A stretch of 64,000 bases of DNA from Paralichthys olivaceus (Eukaryota; Chordata; Actinopteri; Pleuronectiformes; Paralichthyidae): contig NC_091112.1 of assembly GCF_024713975.1 (NCBI RefSeq), forward strand, positions 10,896,001-10,960,000, in the 5' to 3' direction. A program made the translations under genes and the position numbers. Numbering within the stretch: position 1 is the first letter of the stretch; each line of letters starts with the position of its first letter. Below the pieces are notes generated by a model, which did not search any database, was not told where the DNA came from, and saw nothing but the letters and a program-made list of their open reading frames with translations. Positions 32,636-45,881 of the stretch are shown here, one piece after another.

Positions 32636-35600
32636 CTACAGAGGTCAGAGAGGAGAGGCAGTGAGGAACTGATTCAGTCTTTGTCTCAGAGGTTTACATT
32701 CTTTCACATGGAAGATGCCTTCTTCAGAGAAAGGAATGTTATGTTTGGATAATGGACACGATAATAGGTCAAATATATGATTTCCCCTGACTATTAGTGT
32801 GTTCTTCAAACTGAACCAAAGTGTCATCATTTTCTTGCGGGGTCTCAAACTTCTTTTTAAAAAGGTGCAGAAAACATTTGAACTTTGAGACTTTGAAACC
32901 TTGAGGTGGGTGCGTTTGTTAGCTTTACATCTCTTCACAGAGCAAATAAAAGAGACTAGAACAGACTTGAATACACACAATTGCACAGACGCAGCAAGCA
33001 GAGACTGGACCACATAGCGGGCCACACCCAGCAAACCGCCCACAACAGAGACACACAAACAAAAAGTCTCACACACACAACCTGACAGACGGAGTGCACA
33101 GGCAGGAAGACTGGCGACCGACAGATAAAAGGACGGAAAAGAGGAAATGTGATCCGAGAATAGTTCTCACACCACTCGAACAGGAATGAAATACTGAGCT
33201 GGAACCAGAATCTACTGAAAACTGAAGCAACAATAGTTTCAAGATATTAAAAAAATAGAACACTAAGTGACTGTTCAGCGAGAGAGATTCAGAAGAGAGG
33301 GGACAGATAGAGAGAAAGAGGGAGAAAAAAATTAAAGAGGGGCAAGTTAAGAAAGAGAGCCAGCCTGTGTTGTTCTGTGTCGGAGGGGAGTGGACAGGCT
33401 GCAGCTCTGCATGCAAATCAAATTAGCAAGTTAAGAGGGCTCTTTGTCCGCTGGCCCCCGGTGGCTCCTGAGAGCCAGGGGCCTGCCCTCCTCTCTCCCC
33501 CTGCTGAAGGAGGCCTTCACTGACCCAAACACATACAGGAAGCAACAGACACCCTGGTTCCCACATAAACATCCCTGCCTCTTTTCATCTCCCTGCTGGC
33601 ATCCTAGCTCTGTGCATTCTGTCACTTTCCTCTGTTTGTCTTTTTTTCTTCTTGGTTGCAGTCGCTATGTTTGTTCTTTCCCCAGACAGCCATCATCTGT
33701 TTTGTGCTCTCTGTCCTTCTGTGTGTGTGTGCTTGTACACAGCCAGGGCAGACAATTCATCAACATCGACCTACAGGGGCCGAGATGCTCTTTTAAAGGA
33801 AGTGATTCATCAGGTTTCAAGTGCGGAGATGAAGGTTGTCCGGCAGAATACGCCCTGGACACACAAACACGCTCACACATGCTCCTCTGACTCGGAGACC
33901 GGCGCCAACCGGACCTCACAGCACCACAGAGGAAGAGGAGTATCAAACAACAGGTCCATTTTTCTGCTGAGGCATTCAAAAGCATGGCCGCCATTGCACT
34001 GCGGGAGCTTTGTTGGAGAGGACAAGAGATCATCCCCCGTAGAGATTCCACCGCCATGTGAGAGTAGGCGTGTTTGTGAACATCATGATGTTGGATAATG
34101 AAACAGCTCAGACTGTTTTAGTTTAGAAACTGTGCAAATAAAGAAGGGGGGGAATCCTCTAAGCTTTATTTGTAAACACAGAGCTCATTAACAAAAAAAA
34201 AGTCAGATTGCAGACTACCCCTTTGCTTGATCGCCATCACAGAGTGATGCTGGACAGCAGAAGGAGACAAGTAGGTCACCTGCTGTTTCCACCAGCCGTG
34301 CACCTCTGACCGTTTCCCCTAACTGAGATAATGCTTCACCTGGCCAGCACATGGAGTTTAACCCCACAGCATGATAATCCCATGCAGCGTGACAAGAGAG
34401 TGGCTACAAGTTGATTCACAAATGTACTTCTAAGATGTTTATGTAAACCAAATCTCACAGAGCAATAGATACAAACCTCTTGGGATGCAGGTGTTTTTTT
34501 TTAAGATTTCTACTGCCAGGTGCCTGAAACATTATCAATAAAGGGAAGTGTGATGTTTCTGCTGTGCACCTTTTTTCTCACAGGGATTTTATGTTGCGGC
34601 TGCAGCAGGGGGCTCTCTTTAAGTTGGCCATGCTCCAAACTGGCTTGCAGTCACTGGCAACATTCTCTCTAACCAAGTCAAACCAGTTCTCACATGCATA
34701 TTTATTGAAACGTGTGTTTAAAATGCCTGGCTGTAGGGAAGAAAACTAACTATTCTGTAAAACAGCCTGGGCCTGGCAGAAGTGAGACTGTGTTATGCAA
34801 TCGTGAACAGGAAGCAGAGGGAGGACACAGGCTCGGGAAGATCCAAAAATCTGAAGCTCGAAATCAGCTGCACAACAAATAAAACAAATGAGTTTTGGGT
34901 AAAACAAAACTTAAAAAATGATTGACAGATAGTCCCATGACAACATACACTGAAGTAAAGTTTATGATCCATTGATAATCTATTACTCTTTTTAAAGTTT
35001 TGGAAATTATCATAGTTCTCTTGATTGATCAGGTTTTATTCCTGAAAAGTAGACTTTTTTGAAAATCCAATGTTTTCACTCGACAGTGTTTGCTGTGTGC
35101 ATAACACATGAGTGCTTGTTTTTCCACAGCAAATCCACAGATACGACACACTACTTGAAACCAGAACATCCACGTTACAAAACAGCATGAGCTCAAAGCC
35201 TGCCTCTGTTAGCTATGAGAGAGAGAGAGGGAGAGAGAAACATATGCACTGATTAGATTTGGATGGGGAATCTCAATTTTAGGGAAGCTGAAATCAAGGC
35301 CAGGCCACCCTTCCTCCGCTGCCTCCATATAGTTTTTAAATCCACAAGCCCGTAGCATCTATCTGCAGAAACAATGATTGCTTCCCTAATCTTTGGGAAC
35401 TCGCTTAATCTGTCAAATCCCTGGGTTCTGAAATATTAACACAGCAGCAGGCCTACACTGGACTAAGCTGTCACAGACCTACATTTTCAGATTGTAAAAG
35501 ATATCAAAATGTGGCCGTCTCCGTTGCTACAGCCAGTTGATGAGGGGAGGGTGGGTGAGTGGTTTTCAGGGGGGATCACCGGCAGTTTCATGCGCAGAAA

Positions 35601-36530
35601 AACACTTGTTTTTCTCGTACCACAGCGGCTTCCAAGCAACAGCTGCTGCTGTTTACTGTCAGATGAGACCCTCCTGGATCTCGCACCAGAAAACCTCCCT
35701 GTGTGCGTCTGAAGAGATCAGGGCAGGGTCGTAATCTTTTTATTCAGGGTTGAGGGCTGGATATAGGCTGTATCACAAACATCAGACTTAAGAGAAAAAT
35801 CTACGCCCAGTCTGAAAAACAAGTCAGGACACAGGCTTGTTTGGACAGGCACCAATGGATGGTATGCTTTTATAAACAGACTAATGCCACTAATGTAAAA
35901 AGACTGCATTTTGACATGATAAAGGATTATTTAGCCAGTGCATATAGAAATGTATAGATCCTATGTTGTGTGGGAAAGGTTTGGTCACGGTAATTCAGCA
36001 GCGATCTATACATTTCTATTAAATCAACTTCCACCTAGGTTTATATTTCTGTTTTCATTTCTTCATATTAATGTTAGAATGCAAAATCTTTCGTAATGAA
36101 ACTTTTGGCCTCATTATAGTTACAACACTTGAGGCAAAAGCTTCCTTTTTTCCAGGATCACGTGTTAAATGCCCTGTGAAGTTCCTTTTCCCCCCTTACT
36201 ACTAAAATGCATTCAAACTTTCAGAAACGATTACCTAGAAAACTCCTGTCCATGGTGCGTTTTAGGTGACAATACTTTACAGAAAAAAATACATTCTGAG
36301 ATGCATGTGAAGTGTTTTTGCTCCTTTCTGATTATTTTCTGCTCACACTTCTGAGGGAAGACACTTTTCTTTGCTGAAACTGAACTTCTCAAAGTCTCAC
36401 TGTCAAACAGGAATAACAACGTGCTCAGACATGCTGAGAAAAACAATTGGCAGTGATCGAGCTGGCGCCCACTTCCTTATCAAATTATTACCAAATAACT
36501 AGAAATAAAAGCAGAGGAGCAGGAACCTAC
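32636..36530 (-). other. ndrg1: Predicted first intron of ndrg1 long transcript
   Basis: Runs from the donor at 36530 to a TAG acceptor before 32635, which lies 18 nt ahead of the long-isoform ATG. ORFs of up to about 150 codons at 33.4-34.1 kb overlap each other on both strands and show no domain, so I read this as non-coding. Purine-rich patches occur near 33280-33360 and 35219-35240. Confidence 0.5.
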
Positions 36531-36660
36531 CTGCGGATTTCACTTCTGATTGTCCTGAGACGAACACTCCCCACAAACAAATGTCCAGACAAACTTTTTC
36601 TCTCTCTCTACAGACAGATTGCAGCAGTGTGGTGTGACAGGCGTCGCTTTGTTTATAACG
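36531..36660 (-). promoter_or_regulatory. ndrg1: Predicted upstream promoter and non-coding exon 1 of ndrg1
   Basis: On the minus strand a TATAAA (36657-36652, within GTTATAAACAAA) is followed by about 90 nt without a long frame, then an excellent donor, CCGCAG/GTAGGTTCC at 36531/36530. The next suitable acceptor is the one before 32635 that opens the long-isoform start exon. Human NDRG1 also has a non-coding first exon and a large first intron. Start predicted near 36622. Confidence 0.5.
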
Positions 36661-36937
36661 TGCAGCACAAGGCGGATGTATGAGGGAATGTTATAAGGCT
36701 GGGGTGGGGGGGCAGGGCCGGCCCACTTTACCTCCCCCTGCTCTCTCTATTGGGCAACAGCAGCTGTGGGACTGAGACACGCAGCTCCACTCTTGTCTTT
36801 CCAGAGGTTGCATGATGAAGAAGAAAAAACACAAAAGATAGTGACTCATGAGGGAAAAACTCCCCAGGCAGGTTTTAACCCCCCCTCCACCCCTTCTGAT
36901 ATATATCAGCAATACTCTCACAATGTTATCCAAATAA

Positions 36938-37223
36938 CAGTGCCGGATCTAAGATTTGTCTGAATCAGGGGCCATTGTGGGGCCACAAGTTAGTTCAGTA
37001 AGGTGCACATTAACGTCATTTCTTCCTTACTGTTGGCTCCATAGCTTTAAGTAAAGCCACATCACTTAATATATTTAGAAAACTATTTCTTTTTTTAAGC
37101 ACAACAAACAATGATGTTAGTAAGTGGCTCTTATTAAAAATGAAAAAGTCTGCTGGCACAGGGGCCAGTCAGATTTCAGCTGAGGCCAGTGCCCCCCTGG
37201 CCCTACTCCTGGATCTGCCCCTG
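36938..37223. mobile_element. Small hAT-like / MITE-like remnant
   Basis: Opens CAGTGCCGGATCTAAG and closes CTGGATCTGCCCCTG, forming degenerate terminal inverted repeats around GGGGCC-rich subterminal sequence. The paired phrases (ggggccattgtggggcc; gcccccctggcc) resemble a family of short non-autonomous elements in fish genomes. It has no transposase frame and no clear target-site duplication. Confidence 0.4.
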
Positions 37224-39454
37224 GATTGTAATAGTACAACTGTATATTTATAGTGATTTCAATGTGTGTGTTTTTTTTTTTTTTTCAAATCCTATAGAAT
37301 TAGGGTTGGGTGATTAAACAATATCAGTAATTGGTGGTGGTTGAGTGGGTGGGTGATCACACCTTTGTGTCCCTGTGTCGTCATTACTTTTTCTCCTGTG
37401 ACACATCTGATTTTCTCTCTTTTGAAATCAATAACGTTCCTTCTCTCCACAGACAGGGTGGGGGCAGGAATCTTCTCTCCTTTTTTCCTGCAAACTGTAA
37501 TTCATCTCACTCGTACAGAGGAGTAGATTTCACAATGGTATTTTTACACTGGTGGAATCCCAACAGCGGACATTTGTTTTATAAAGATGTGTTGGAGCCA
37601 TTGTCTGCTGTGCTGCTGTTAGAGGCTGAGGGGCTGTCGGATTAAAGCCAGGCCTGCAACCTTGATTTGAGGCCAAAAGTAGATAATTGTGTACAAAGGG
37701 AAGCCCTTCCCTCTACTTGGACCATGGGCTACCCCCCCCCCTCCTTTTCCTTGATACCGTTCTGCTATTGTCTAATTAAAGTGAGCTGCTGTACAGATGA
37801 GGAAAAGCATGAAAGACTTGTTATCTGGCTGCAGTCTCCTTTACAAAGCGACCTCACATCGGTTTATAATCTGTGTAGATTGTCCTCTTTGTGGTTCGAC
37901 ACCTTTTTAACAGCACACAGCACATGCAATCTGAGGTCTGTGCGTGTACATGCACACCTCAGCGAATTAAAAAGCACGTTGTTGGCGATTCCGGATTTGT
38001 TAGTTTCACTTACTAAGCATGTTGCACAGTGCTCGGATCCGCATGGAAATTTCCACACCTGCAGGAGGCTGACTGTCACACTGTGGATCGGCTAATAAGT
38101 GCGAGTATTGGCATCGGGTGTGTGAAGGGTCCTTGTCGAGACACAATAGCCTCACTGTGGGCTTGTAATGTGAGGCCTTCAATAGGAACATGTCAGAACA
38201 ATGGTCACATTGGAAAGGGAAAATATAACCACTATGCTAATTTAGTGCACTGAACTGCTCACAGGGGTTGAGCAGAGACGATGGGCCATTACTGACCGAC
38301 AGGATTGAAACGGAAAAACTATTATTACATGAATATTATACGAATGAACCAACATTGTGAGCATCATCCCTGTGTGTGATTTCACACATTGTTCTGTTCC
38401 TGTCTGACTATCTTCGTAGAACAGAGATAGCATCTGCGAACCTGCCAACTGTTAGAGATTTAGTGCAGCACATGTGGGTCGCCGAGTGTCTCAATACTTG
38501 ATAAAAGTGGTGGACTTTCACCTGGCTGATTATAGTGTTTGTGGGAGCAGCTGGCAGCAGCGACGAGGCACATATCACAAAGGCTAGAGGTCTTTAGGTG
38601 TGTGCTGCACCCCTTCACACATGCTGTCACACATTCCTCATTGATTTAAATACACATTATAACTCATTACTGTTTCGTTTTAATCCCATGAAGCACTTTT
38701 CGGAATTTTTTTCAATTATTCAAGGAACATTAGAACAAATTAGATCCCCTTTTCCCCCTTCCAGTAAAACACTGGCTCTGTACTGTATATCCAGTAACAG
38801 CACAAACTGAAACTGTGTCCTGCCCGTCTCATATCTTCTCTCTGTTGATACCTTTGAGAGGTCTCTAGGTTTATGTGTGTTCTGTCTCCAAGTTCATGAC
38901 CGTGCTGATCTGCTGTTCACTGCAAACATAGCAGATAGTAGAAAATGTCAAATTAAAGCTCATCCACCTGCTCCTAACTCCTGCTAAGTGCAAATATTTA
39001 AATTCAATTTAAAATAATTATCTGTTTCCTGACAATGAATGTGTTCCTCACTCTTTAGGTTTATCACACACGCACATTCTTCAGTCTTTTGTATGAGCAG
39101 GACTCAACCAGTCATGGCAGCAGCGGTGATGCAATAGGTTTCAAAGACTGCATGATTCAGACACATGTGACATGAAGTGTTGCTCTAGGTCACGTAGTAA
39201 AAGGATTATAAAGTGATGTCAATTTGAGAGCGATGTGGAAAAGTTTATCCCCTGTGTGTTCAGGGTGAAAAGTACATTTTGACAGTGTCTGATGAGCTCT
39301 GTGGTAAATCTTTACAAAGTTTTGATAAGTTGTTACCTGCTGAGAGATCATTACATGCAGTCTGGCCCTGTTTGGTTTGTTGTTAGCCAGTAAAAGCTTT
39401 AAAACAGTTTGAAATTCTGGGGAAAATAATTATTCACCTTCTTGTGAGGAGTTA

Positions 39455-40045
39455 GATGAGAGGGTTGATATCAATCTCAGGTGATTTCTTTAAAAATATC
39501 AGTTCTTTAAATGTGCCTGATTTTTTTCATCAAGATCCATGTTCCAAGTTCAGGCAGCCAACTAGAGCTGCGCTGCTCCAATCATGTGACATACCTCACT
39601 TTCCACAATCATCTCTAATACACACCCACCTTATTAGGCGGTCTATTTAAGCGAGAACATTTCCACCCATCACTCCTTTGCTTGCCCCGCTGCTGCGTCA
39701 GTATTGCTGCCAGTACAAGTATTTGCTCATTACTCCCATCATATCTGTATAATCATATCAAATCATAGGAGCCTAAACACCAAACACTACTGTTGCAATA
39801 AAAATTTGAACGTGAGTTGTCTGTCTGAAATGTCAAAAAAAGTATAAAGTGGATGCATGTCCCATTTATGGAAGTCTTTTCATTAGTTCAGGTAACATAC
39901 CATAATACTGAATAGAAAAATGATTCCTCTCCTGACCCATACTGCATCCTTTTACAAAGTTTTATGGAAATCTGGTCACTTGTTTTTGTGTAATCTTGCT
40001 TACAAACAAACAAATAAATATACATAACCCCCTTGGTGGAAGTAA
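39455..40045 (+). repeat. Dispersed repeat family A, split copy
   Basis: The left block, TTAAATGTGCCTGATTTTTT with CATCAAGATCCATG, and the right block, ATGGAAATCTGGTCACTTG to ACCCCCTTGGTGGAAG, keep the family order. About 380 nt of unrelated sequence between them suggests an insertion or a diverged middle. Confidence 0.5.
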
Positions 40046-41574
40046 ATATTTATTGTATTATGATGTAGCTTCTAACTAAATATGAAGCTATAGCCAGCAG
40101 TGGATTAGCCTAGCTTAGCATAACAACTGGAGACCAATTAAGCTTAGCCTTCAAGGGTCGCAGATGATTAACCTAACCCGAATGTGTGCATGTCTTTGAA
40201 ATTAAGCTATGCTGATGTAAAAACCTGGAAAGCTGTATCGCCAAATGCAGGCTCCAACTCTATATTTAATGGAGAGTGGTGACATTCTTCTGATCTAATT
40301 CTTGGCATGAAAGCTTATTGTGCCAAAATGTCCATTAAAATAAAAAGAAAGAACATTTCCAACTTGTCTAACTTATATATGCTCAACAGAATGGTTCTTT
40401 ATTCCCATCACAGACTGATATTATTGTATCTAGTTATTTTGTATTTTTCTGTTTTTGAAAGAGATTTTTACAAGCAGGTGCCCTGGTGTTTTATGAATGT
40501 ATGCATCGTGTTGTTATCACATCTTATTGTAGGACAAACAGACAAACAAACCTTGTGGCATTTTATTTGGCTGTAAAGTGACTTTGTTCTGTTGTGAGGT
40601 TTCTCCTCAGTCTGACCTGTATTCAATATTGATCTCAATAAGTTGCAGTTACTGCTTTGATAAGACTGTCCTCTTTGCTCTTGATGTTGATAAGGCTGTT
40701 ACTCAGTGACCAACCAGGCTGGGGACATTTTACTGATGCATAACAGTCCTCATTAAACAGTGAAGCCTCAATAACAGTGTTTGTTTGGTCTATGAACACT
40801 TAGGGACAAAGGTTAAACTAACTCGACGGCTATAAAATGTGAACGCCCCCTTATATATATATAGATATAGACAAAATTGCACAAAAACTGTACAATGGTG
40901 AGGAAATGTTATTTATGAGACTTGTTGTTTTAATGAGGGCGGCTCAGAGTCACACAAACACAAATGGCCAAAGACACACAACAGTCAGCTGACTCATTCT
41001 CAAGGGAGTGAGACAAACAAGTCTGTGTAATTATTTAAGAGCGTATCTTAAAAAAGCATGAACAACCTTCTGCCTATTTCTCAGAAAGGCAAAGGCACAT
41101 GACCAGTGACCAATTAAACTGATCATACGTGTTCACACTAGTAAAAGCTGTTATGTACAATGCAGTCAAGTGACATGATTCATCTGATATGCATAGTTCC
41201 CCATTAATGGCTAAAATTCAGCCAGTCATTGAGAGGAAATAAAACAGCCACCATGCAGCTACTTATTCAACTGAATGCAACAATTGATGTGGTTGTATAA
41301 ATGACACACATGCATCACACTGAACGTGTTCTGTGGTGCATTAAAAAAAACAAGATAAACAAACAGTGAGTGGAGCTAACCTAATCCTCTCAGATCTACA
41401 GTCACTGTTCATCGAGTCATAGCCCTAATATCTTTATCGCCAGCACCAAGTTTAGACACAGTAAACATGTCAGGGCACAGTGGGAACTGATGACAAAGCT
41501 GAGCGAGGCGGTGGCATCACTCTTGGAACTTATCTTTTTTTTTTACATTGCAAGATTGCCTTTTTCAACATATT

Positions 41575-41690
41575 CACCATTTTCTCAGATAATAATTCAT
41601 GCATCTTGATGAAAGATAAAATCCCATCTCATTTTGGGACCTGATATCTATGACTGTGTGAAATTTGGTGCAGCTTTATTGAATTTAAGT
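41575..41690 (-). repeat. Dispersed repeat family A, inverted fragment
   Basis: Holds CATGCATCTTGATGAAAG, GGACCTGATATCTATGACTG and AATTTGGTGCAGCTTTATTG, the reverse complement of the left block at 39.5 kb. The ORF starting at 41634 lies partly inside it and is not a gene. Confidence 0.5.
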
Positions 41691-42374
41691 GGATGGAGGG
41701 GTACACTCTTCTGGGTGTCATTCTGGCTCTGCTTGTTTCACGCAGCCTGTTACATCTCCTCCTTGTCATATTTGTTCAGGAATTTAGGTCCGGGGAGGAC
41801 AAGACATTCCAGCAGCAACAAATCAGCCTCTGCGGATAAAGTTGGACGGGTTATCAAAGTGGAAACTGCACCTACCCAGCCCCTGTTTTGATTCCTGGGG
41901 AAAATATGTGAGGTCAGGATGACAGGAATGTTAGCTGCTGGGTGAGACTGCACCACGTTACATTCAAACCCAACTGCAGAGGTGTGATCTCAGTGGAGCG
42001 GACATTCATTCCACAGCTTGACTCAGTTCCTATCAAGTTGATTAGAATTACTATGGAGCCTAAAAGAGAAATTAAAAATGTAATCCTATCTATACAGAGT
42101 GTGGTAACTGCCTCATCTGTGTCACATGTGGGTGGACTCTGTCTGAATGATTGGGTTGAGAGTGAGGAGTTGTATGTAGTGGATAAGAGAAAATGAGTGG
42201 ATTTAAGAATGGCAAGTCACACACAGCACGATGAGCATGAATGAAAAAAGAATAAAAGAGCTTATTATTCACTGTCTTTGAAAAACCTAGAGGGTAAAAA
42301 GAGTAAAAAACACTCAAAGTCTCAACGATGTCTAAATTGCAGTTTTGAAATTTTACATTATCAGCACTGGAAGT

Positions 42375-42550
42375 AAGTAAGTAAGTTCTGCATCTGCCCA
42401 TTTGATCAGATCTGCTCCAAAATTTAATGAGTTCTTCCCCAGGCCATGTACAACCCCTCCACAAAATATCATTGATAGTTTTTTCATAATCCTGCTGACT
42501 AACTAACACAATTCAAAAAACATGTATAACTCCTTGGTAGAGGTTACAAT
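42375..42550 (+). repeat. Dispersed repeat family A, tail fragment
   Basis: Shows GATAGTTTTTTCATAATCCT, then GCTGACTAACTAAC and CTCCTTGGTAGAGGTTAC, the conserved tail of the family. Confidence 0.5.
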
Positions 42551-43789
42551 TTTAGAGTTTCCTACAGGTAACCTCAAAACACTGAGGACCTCAAGTGAAA
42601 TTTGAAGCAGTTATGTTGTTGGGAACCAGCTTTCAGACTTTGGAGATGCACATGTTTCATTATAGATTCACTTTCTGTACAGGTATTACAATGTATGTCT
42701 TGAATGCTGAATGGGCCCAACCGAGACTGAATATGCACAGGGCCCTGAAGTTTTGTGCTGCGCCCCTAACAGTTAGACTGCTGACTGTGGCGATGTATTT
42801 AACACACAACAATAAGAGGGGTTCTTGTTTATCTAATTCTCTGCATTAAAGTGCATACAATTATTTCCAAAAATGTCAAACTACCACATTGAGAGAAATC
42901 TGAGGATAAACATGTTCCGTGGAGGACGTTGACTGACTGTACATCCTCAGAGTTATTCATTCATGACGAATAGAGATTTACTGCTGATTAACCAGATCTC
43001 TGTTCACAGGCGTGAATAAACTGTGCCACATTTTATATCAATGATTGACGATTTGTTTTGGGAAAAGTTGGACATAATATTGCAGCACTGCTGCGTTGCT
43101 TCAGTGTCTGTGTTGTTGGAAAATTAGTTGAAGGCCCAACTTCACTGTTAATGATTTTTTAACCTCTGTGTGAGGATAAAGAAACAACACACTCCTCAGG
43201 ATCAAGCATCAGAATCCCACAATGTCACTGTTGTAAATCAAAGGTCATTCATTTTCTGCACTGCTCTTAAAAATAATATTTAAAAAAAGAGCTCTCAGGC
43301 AGCATTGTTTGTACTGATATGTCCTGTTCATTTCGTTACATAAATAACCACAAGTGACGTAGATTTAATCACCAACGCTTTTCAACCACTTTCCAATTAA
43401 AAACAATGTGTTTTATGTAACTTCAGTTGTTTTACTGGTAAATGAAGTAAACGTTGTGCATTCATTATGTAATTTCAATAAAAGTGCACAACTTTTACTC
43501 AACAGCATTATTTTCTCTGACAATATTTTGTAAACACTTCACTTCATATACTTCAGGTGTATTTAAAGTGCATAGCATATTTAAAGTGTGAATCATTTTT
43601 TTTACATATATTTTCTCTTTGTTAACAGGTGAATATTACCACATTCATATAGGTTATGATATATGTTAAGTTAGTCCAGCACAGAGTGGAATCAAACAAA
43701 CGAACCATTAGTACCTTATTATTTGATGGGTGTGTTTTTCAGCAGCACTTGAACGCATCACGGCCCTCAGGCTGATGAGCCAGCGGGTT

Positions 43790-43930
43790 GAGGATGAAGA
43801 AGCTGTTGTGGGCGGGGCCAGGACGAGCAGGACGAGCGCGACGTGACTGGAGCGACTGTTGTTGTTGTTCCGCCCGGAAGTCAACGTAGCGCGTGTTTAT
43901 TCTCTGACGTCACAGGGCCGCACCTTTAGG
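43790..43930. promoter_or_regulatory. Isolated CpG-rich segment with Sp1, ETS and CRE motifs
   Basis: An abruptly CpG-rich island in AT-rich DNA. It contains GGGCGGGGC (43810-43818, Sp1-type), CCGGAAGT (43874-43881, ETS/GABP-type) and a full palindromic TGACGTCA (43905-43912, CREB-type), the usual set of a housekeeping or bidirectional promoter. No neighbouring gene was identified. A minus-strand frame across it ends at the TGA near 43739-43741 and has a protein-like tail, but no start or partner exon was established. Confidence 0.45.
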
Positions 43931-45635
43931 ACACAGTCAGGAGTGAAACATGCCAACAAGTTTAAATATACAGCACAGTTCCCCTTTCTGATTTTTTATT
44001 CTTTCATTTTTGTATCATTTGTAAACTTTTTGAATCAGTGCTCATGTGTTTTTTTGTGTTTCTCTGGATTAGGGCTAAATATTGCACCATTCAGACGCCA
44101 GGCCACTCAGGCTGCTACATGAAGGAGGCATTGAAATGACATATAAAAGACTAATTAGAAATGAAATAAAAATCAGGCAGAAAACAGAGGCACAGAATTA
44201 TTGAAAAACATCTTTAGGAAACAATTAAAATAGTAATAAGAAGTTTGAAAAACGAAGAAAGGCAGTAGTTTAAAATCTGTCTAACATAAAACACTTCTAG
44301 TAGTTAACAGGTAGGCTGTTGTATAAACTTACTGTATGGAATTTATCATGGTGTCACCAGTAATCTTACTGGGTAGAAAATAATTTCTAAATGACATATA
44401 ACTTTAAAGATACTAGTTTATATTAATATTTCAAGTTTCATTTAATTTTACTTTACTTTACATACAATACATTTATATGGCAGCCACAGTTACTATGGTC
44501 AGCGAGTAGGTTGATAATAGTGCTAATCATAATACATTTGATTTATATGGTGCTTTTAACAATGTTTAAAGACACTTCAGATGGATTTAAAACATCAATG
44601 TACATCATACTCACACATTGACATATAAAATGCATGTTAAGACATTGCACACAAAATGTCCAATCAGGTACATGACAATTACTAAATAAAAATGACATGA
44701 TAAGACTGACAGGGGTTTGATTTTTTTATTCTTTAAGGACATTTTACTGATAAACGTATATAACTGCCCCATAGCAAAGAGTAAATATTATGTCATAATG
44801 GCAGTGAGATATTTGTATTTACTGCTGAGGTGTCACTGACAAATGGAAGGAAATAGAAGTCAAGAGCTAAAAATAGTGTTTTTGCCCTCAGTCCAGCAGG
44901 CTCCCATGGTGTCTCCGAGCCTACATGTAAACAAGCTGCAGAGCAACTGCCTAGAGATTAGCTTGCAAAACACACACACATAACCGCTCAGTGGGTCATG
45001 CTGAGAGGTTAAGTACCCTTGTTACTGTAACAAATCACCTAAATTTGACTGTGCACAGTTCTACTGACCCTGTCATCAGTTTGGTTTATTCTTTTCAGAA
45101 AGGATATGTTTTTTATTCTGTGGCAAGGACAGAGCGGTAGAGGCCATGTGACCGACCTGTTATCCAGGTCCAGACACACTTGCATAGAGTAACGTCAGGA
45201 AATCTGTAGCATCCAGAGCAATATGGTAAATAGCACAGAGAGTATTGTATGGACAGTATGAAGCATTCAGGGAGATTGATGCTTGAATGAGTTTGCTCAA
45301 TCAGTAAATACGAACAAGCTGATCCATAGAGAGACAGTCAAGCTTGAGTTTCCTGTGACTGTGCAATCAGACAAAGTCACCAGCCTCAATCTCCTGGAAT
45401 CATTTGATCATTAATACACAGAAATGTGTGCAGTACAGATTTTTATAAGAAAAGTGTATTCTATCCATAGGAAGGCCTGAACTAACCATATTGTGTTCTG
45501 GGGGAGTGAAAGACAATCTGTAAATGACCCAGAACAGGGAATATATTAGAGAAGAGGGGGGGAAAGAAACAGTGAAAAGAAGAAAAGAAAGTTTTTCTTT
45601 TTTGTCCCCAGTCCCTCAATGTGTCATTCATTCAG

Positions 45636-45881
45636 TCACATGCTGAGCCATTTTGTCTGACTGCCAGGCTTGCTGAGTGTAATCTCTGTTGACCAGTCAA
45701 TGCAATGAGGGAGGGAGAGAGGGAGGGAAACAAAAAAAATAAAGATGGAAGGCAGGAGGGCTGCGTTGTAATCTAGGTCGGCCACCAGTAATCCCCCAGG
45801 GTGGAAGTATGTCGTGGGCATAGGCTGCCAAATGCTGAGCTCACCCAACTCCTCGTCCTCGCCTTCAGTCAGCTGGGCCAA
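45636..45881 (-). CDS. Unrecognised 81-codon ORF, doubtful
   Basis: Starts MAQLTEGEDEELGELSIWQP and stays open over 81 codons. The first 45 or so residues look protein-like (acidic patch, then PTTYFHPGGLLVADLDYN), while the rest is hydrophobic and low-complexity from a CCTCCC-rich tract. No domain recognised, no clear splice partners, no Kozak support. It could be a lone exon, a gene relic or chance. Confidence 0.15.
   Translation of the reverse strand: MAQLTEGEDEELGELSIWQPMPTTYFHPGGLLVADLDYNAALLPSIFIFFVSLPLSLPHCIDWSTEITLSKPGSQTKWLSM

Noticed and set aside
33444..34098. Overlapping ORFs of 130-148 codons on both strands, one with a signal-like hydrophobic start
   Set aside because: Three frames overlap the same CT-rich DNA, composition is biased, no domain or splice structure was recognised, and the stretch lies in the predicted first intron of ndrg1.
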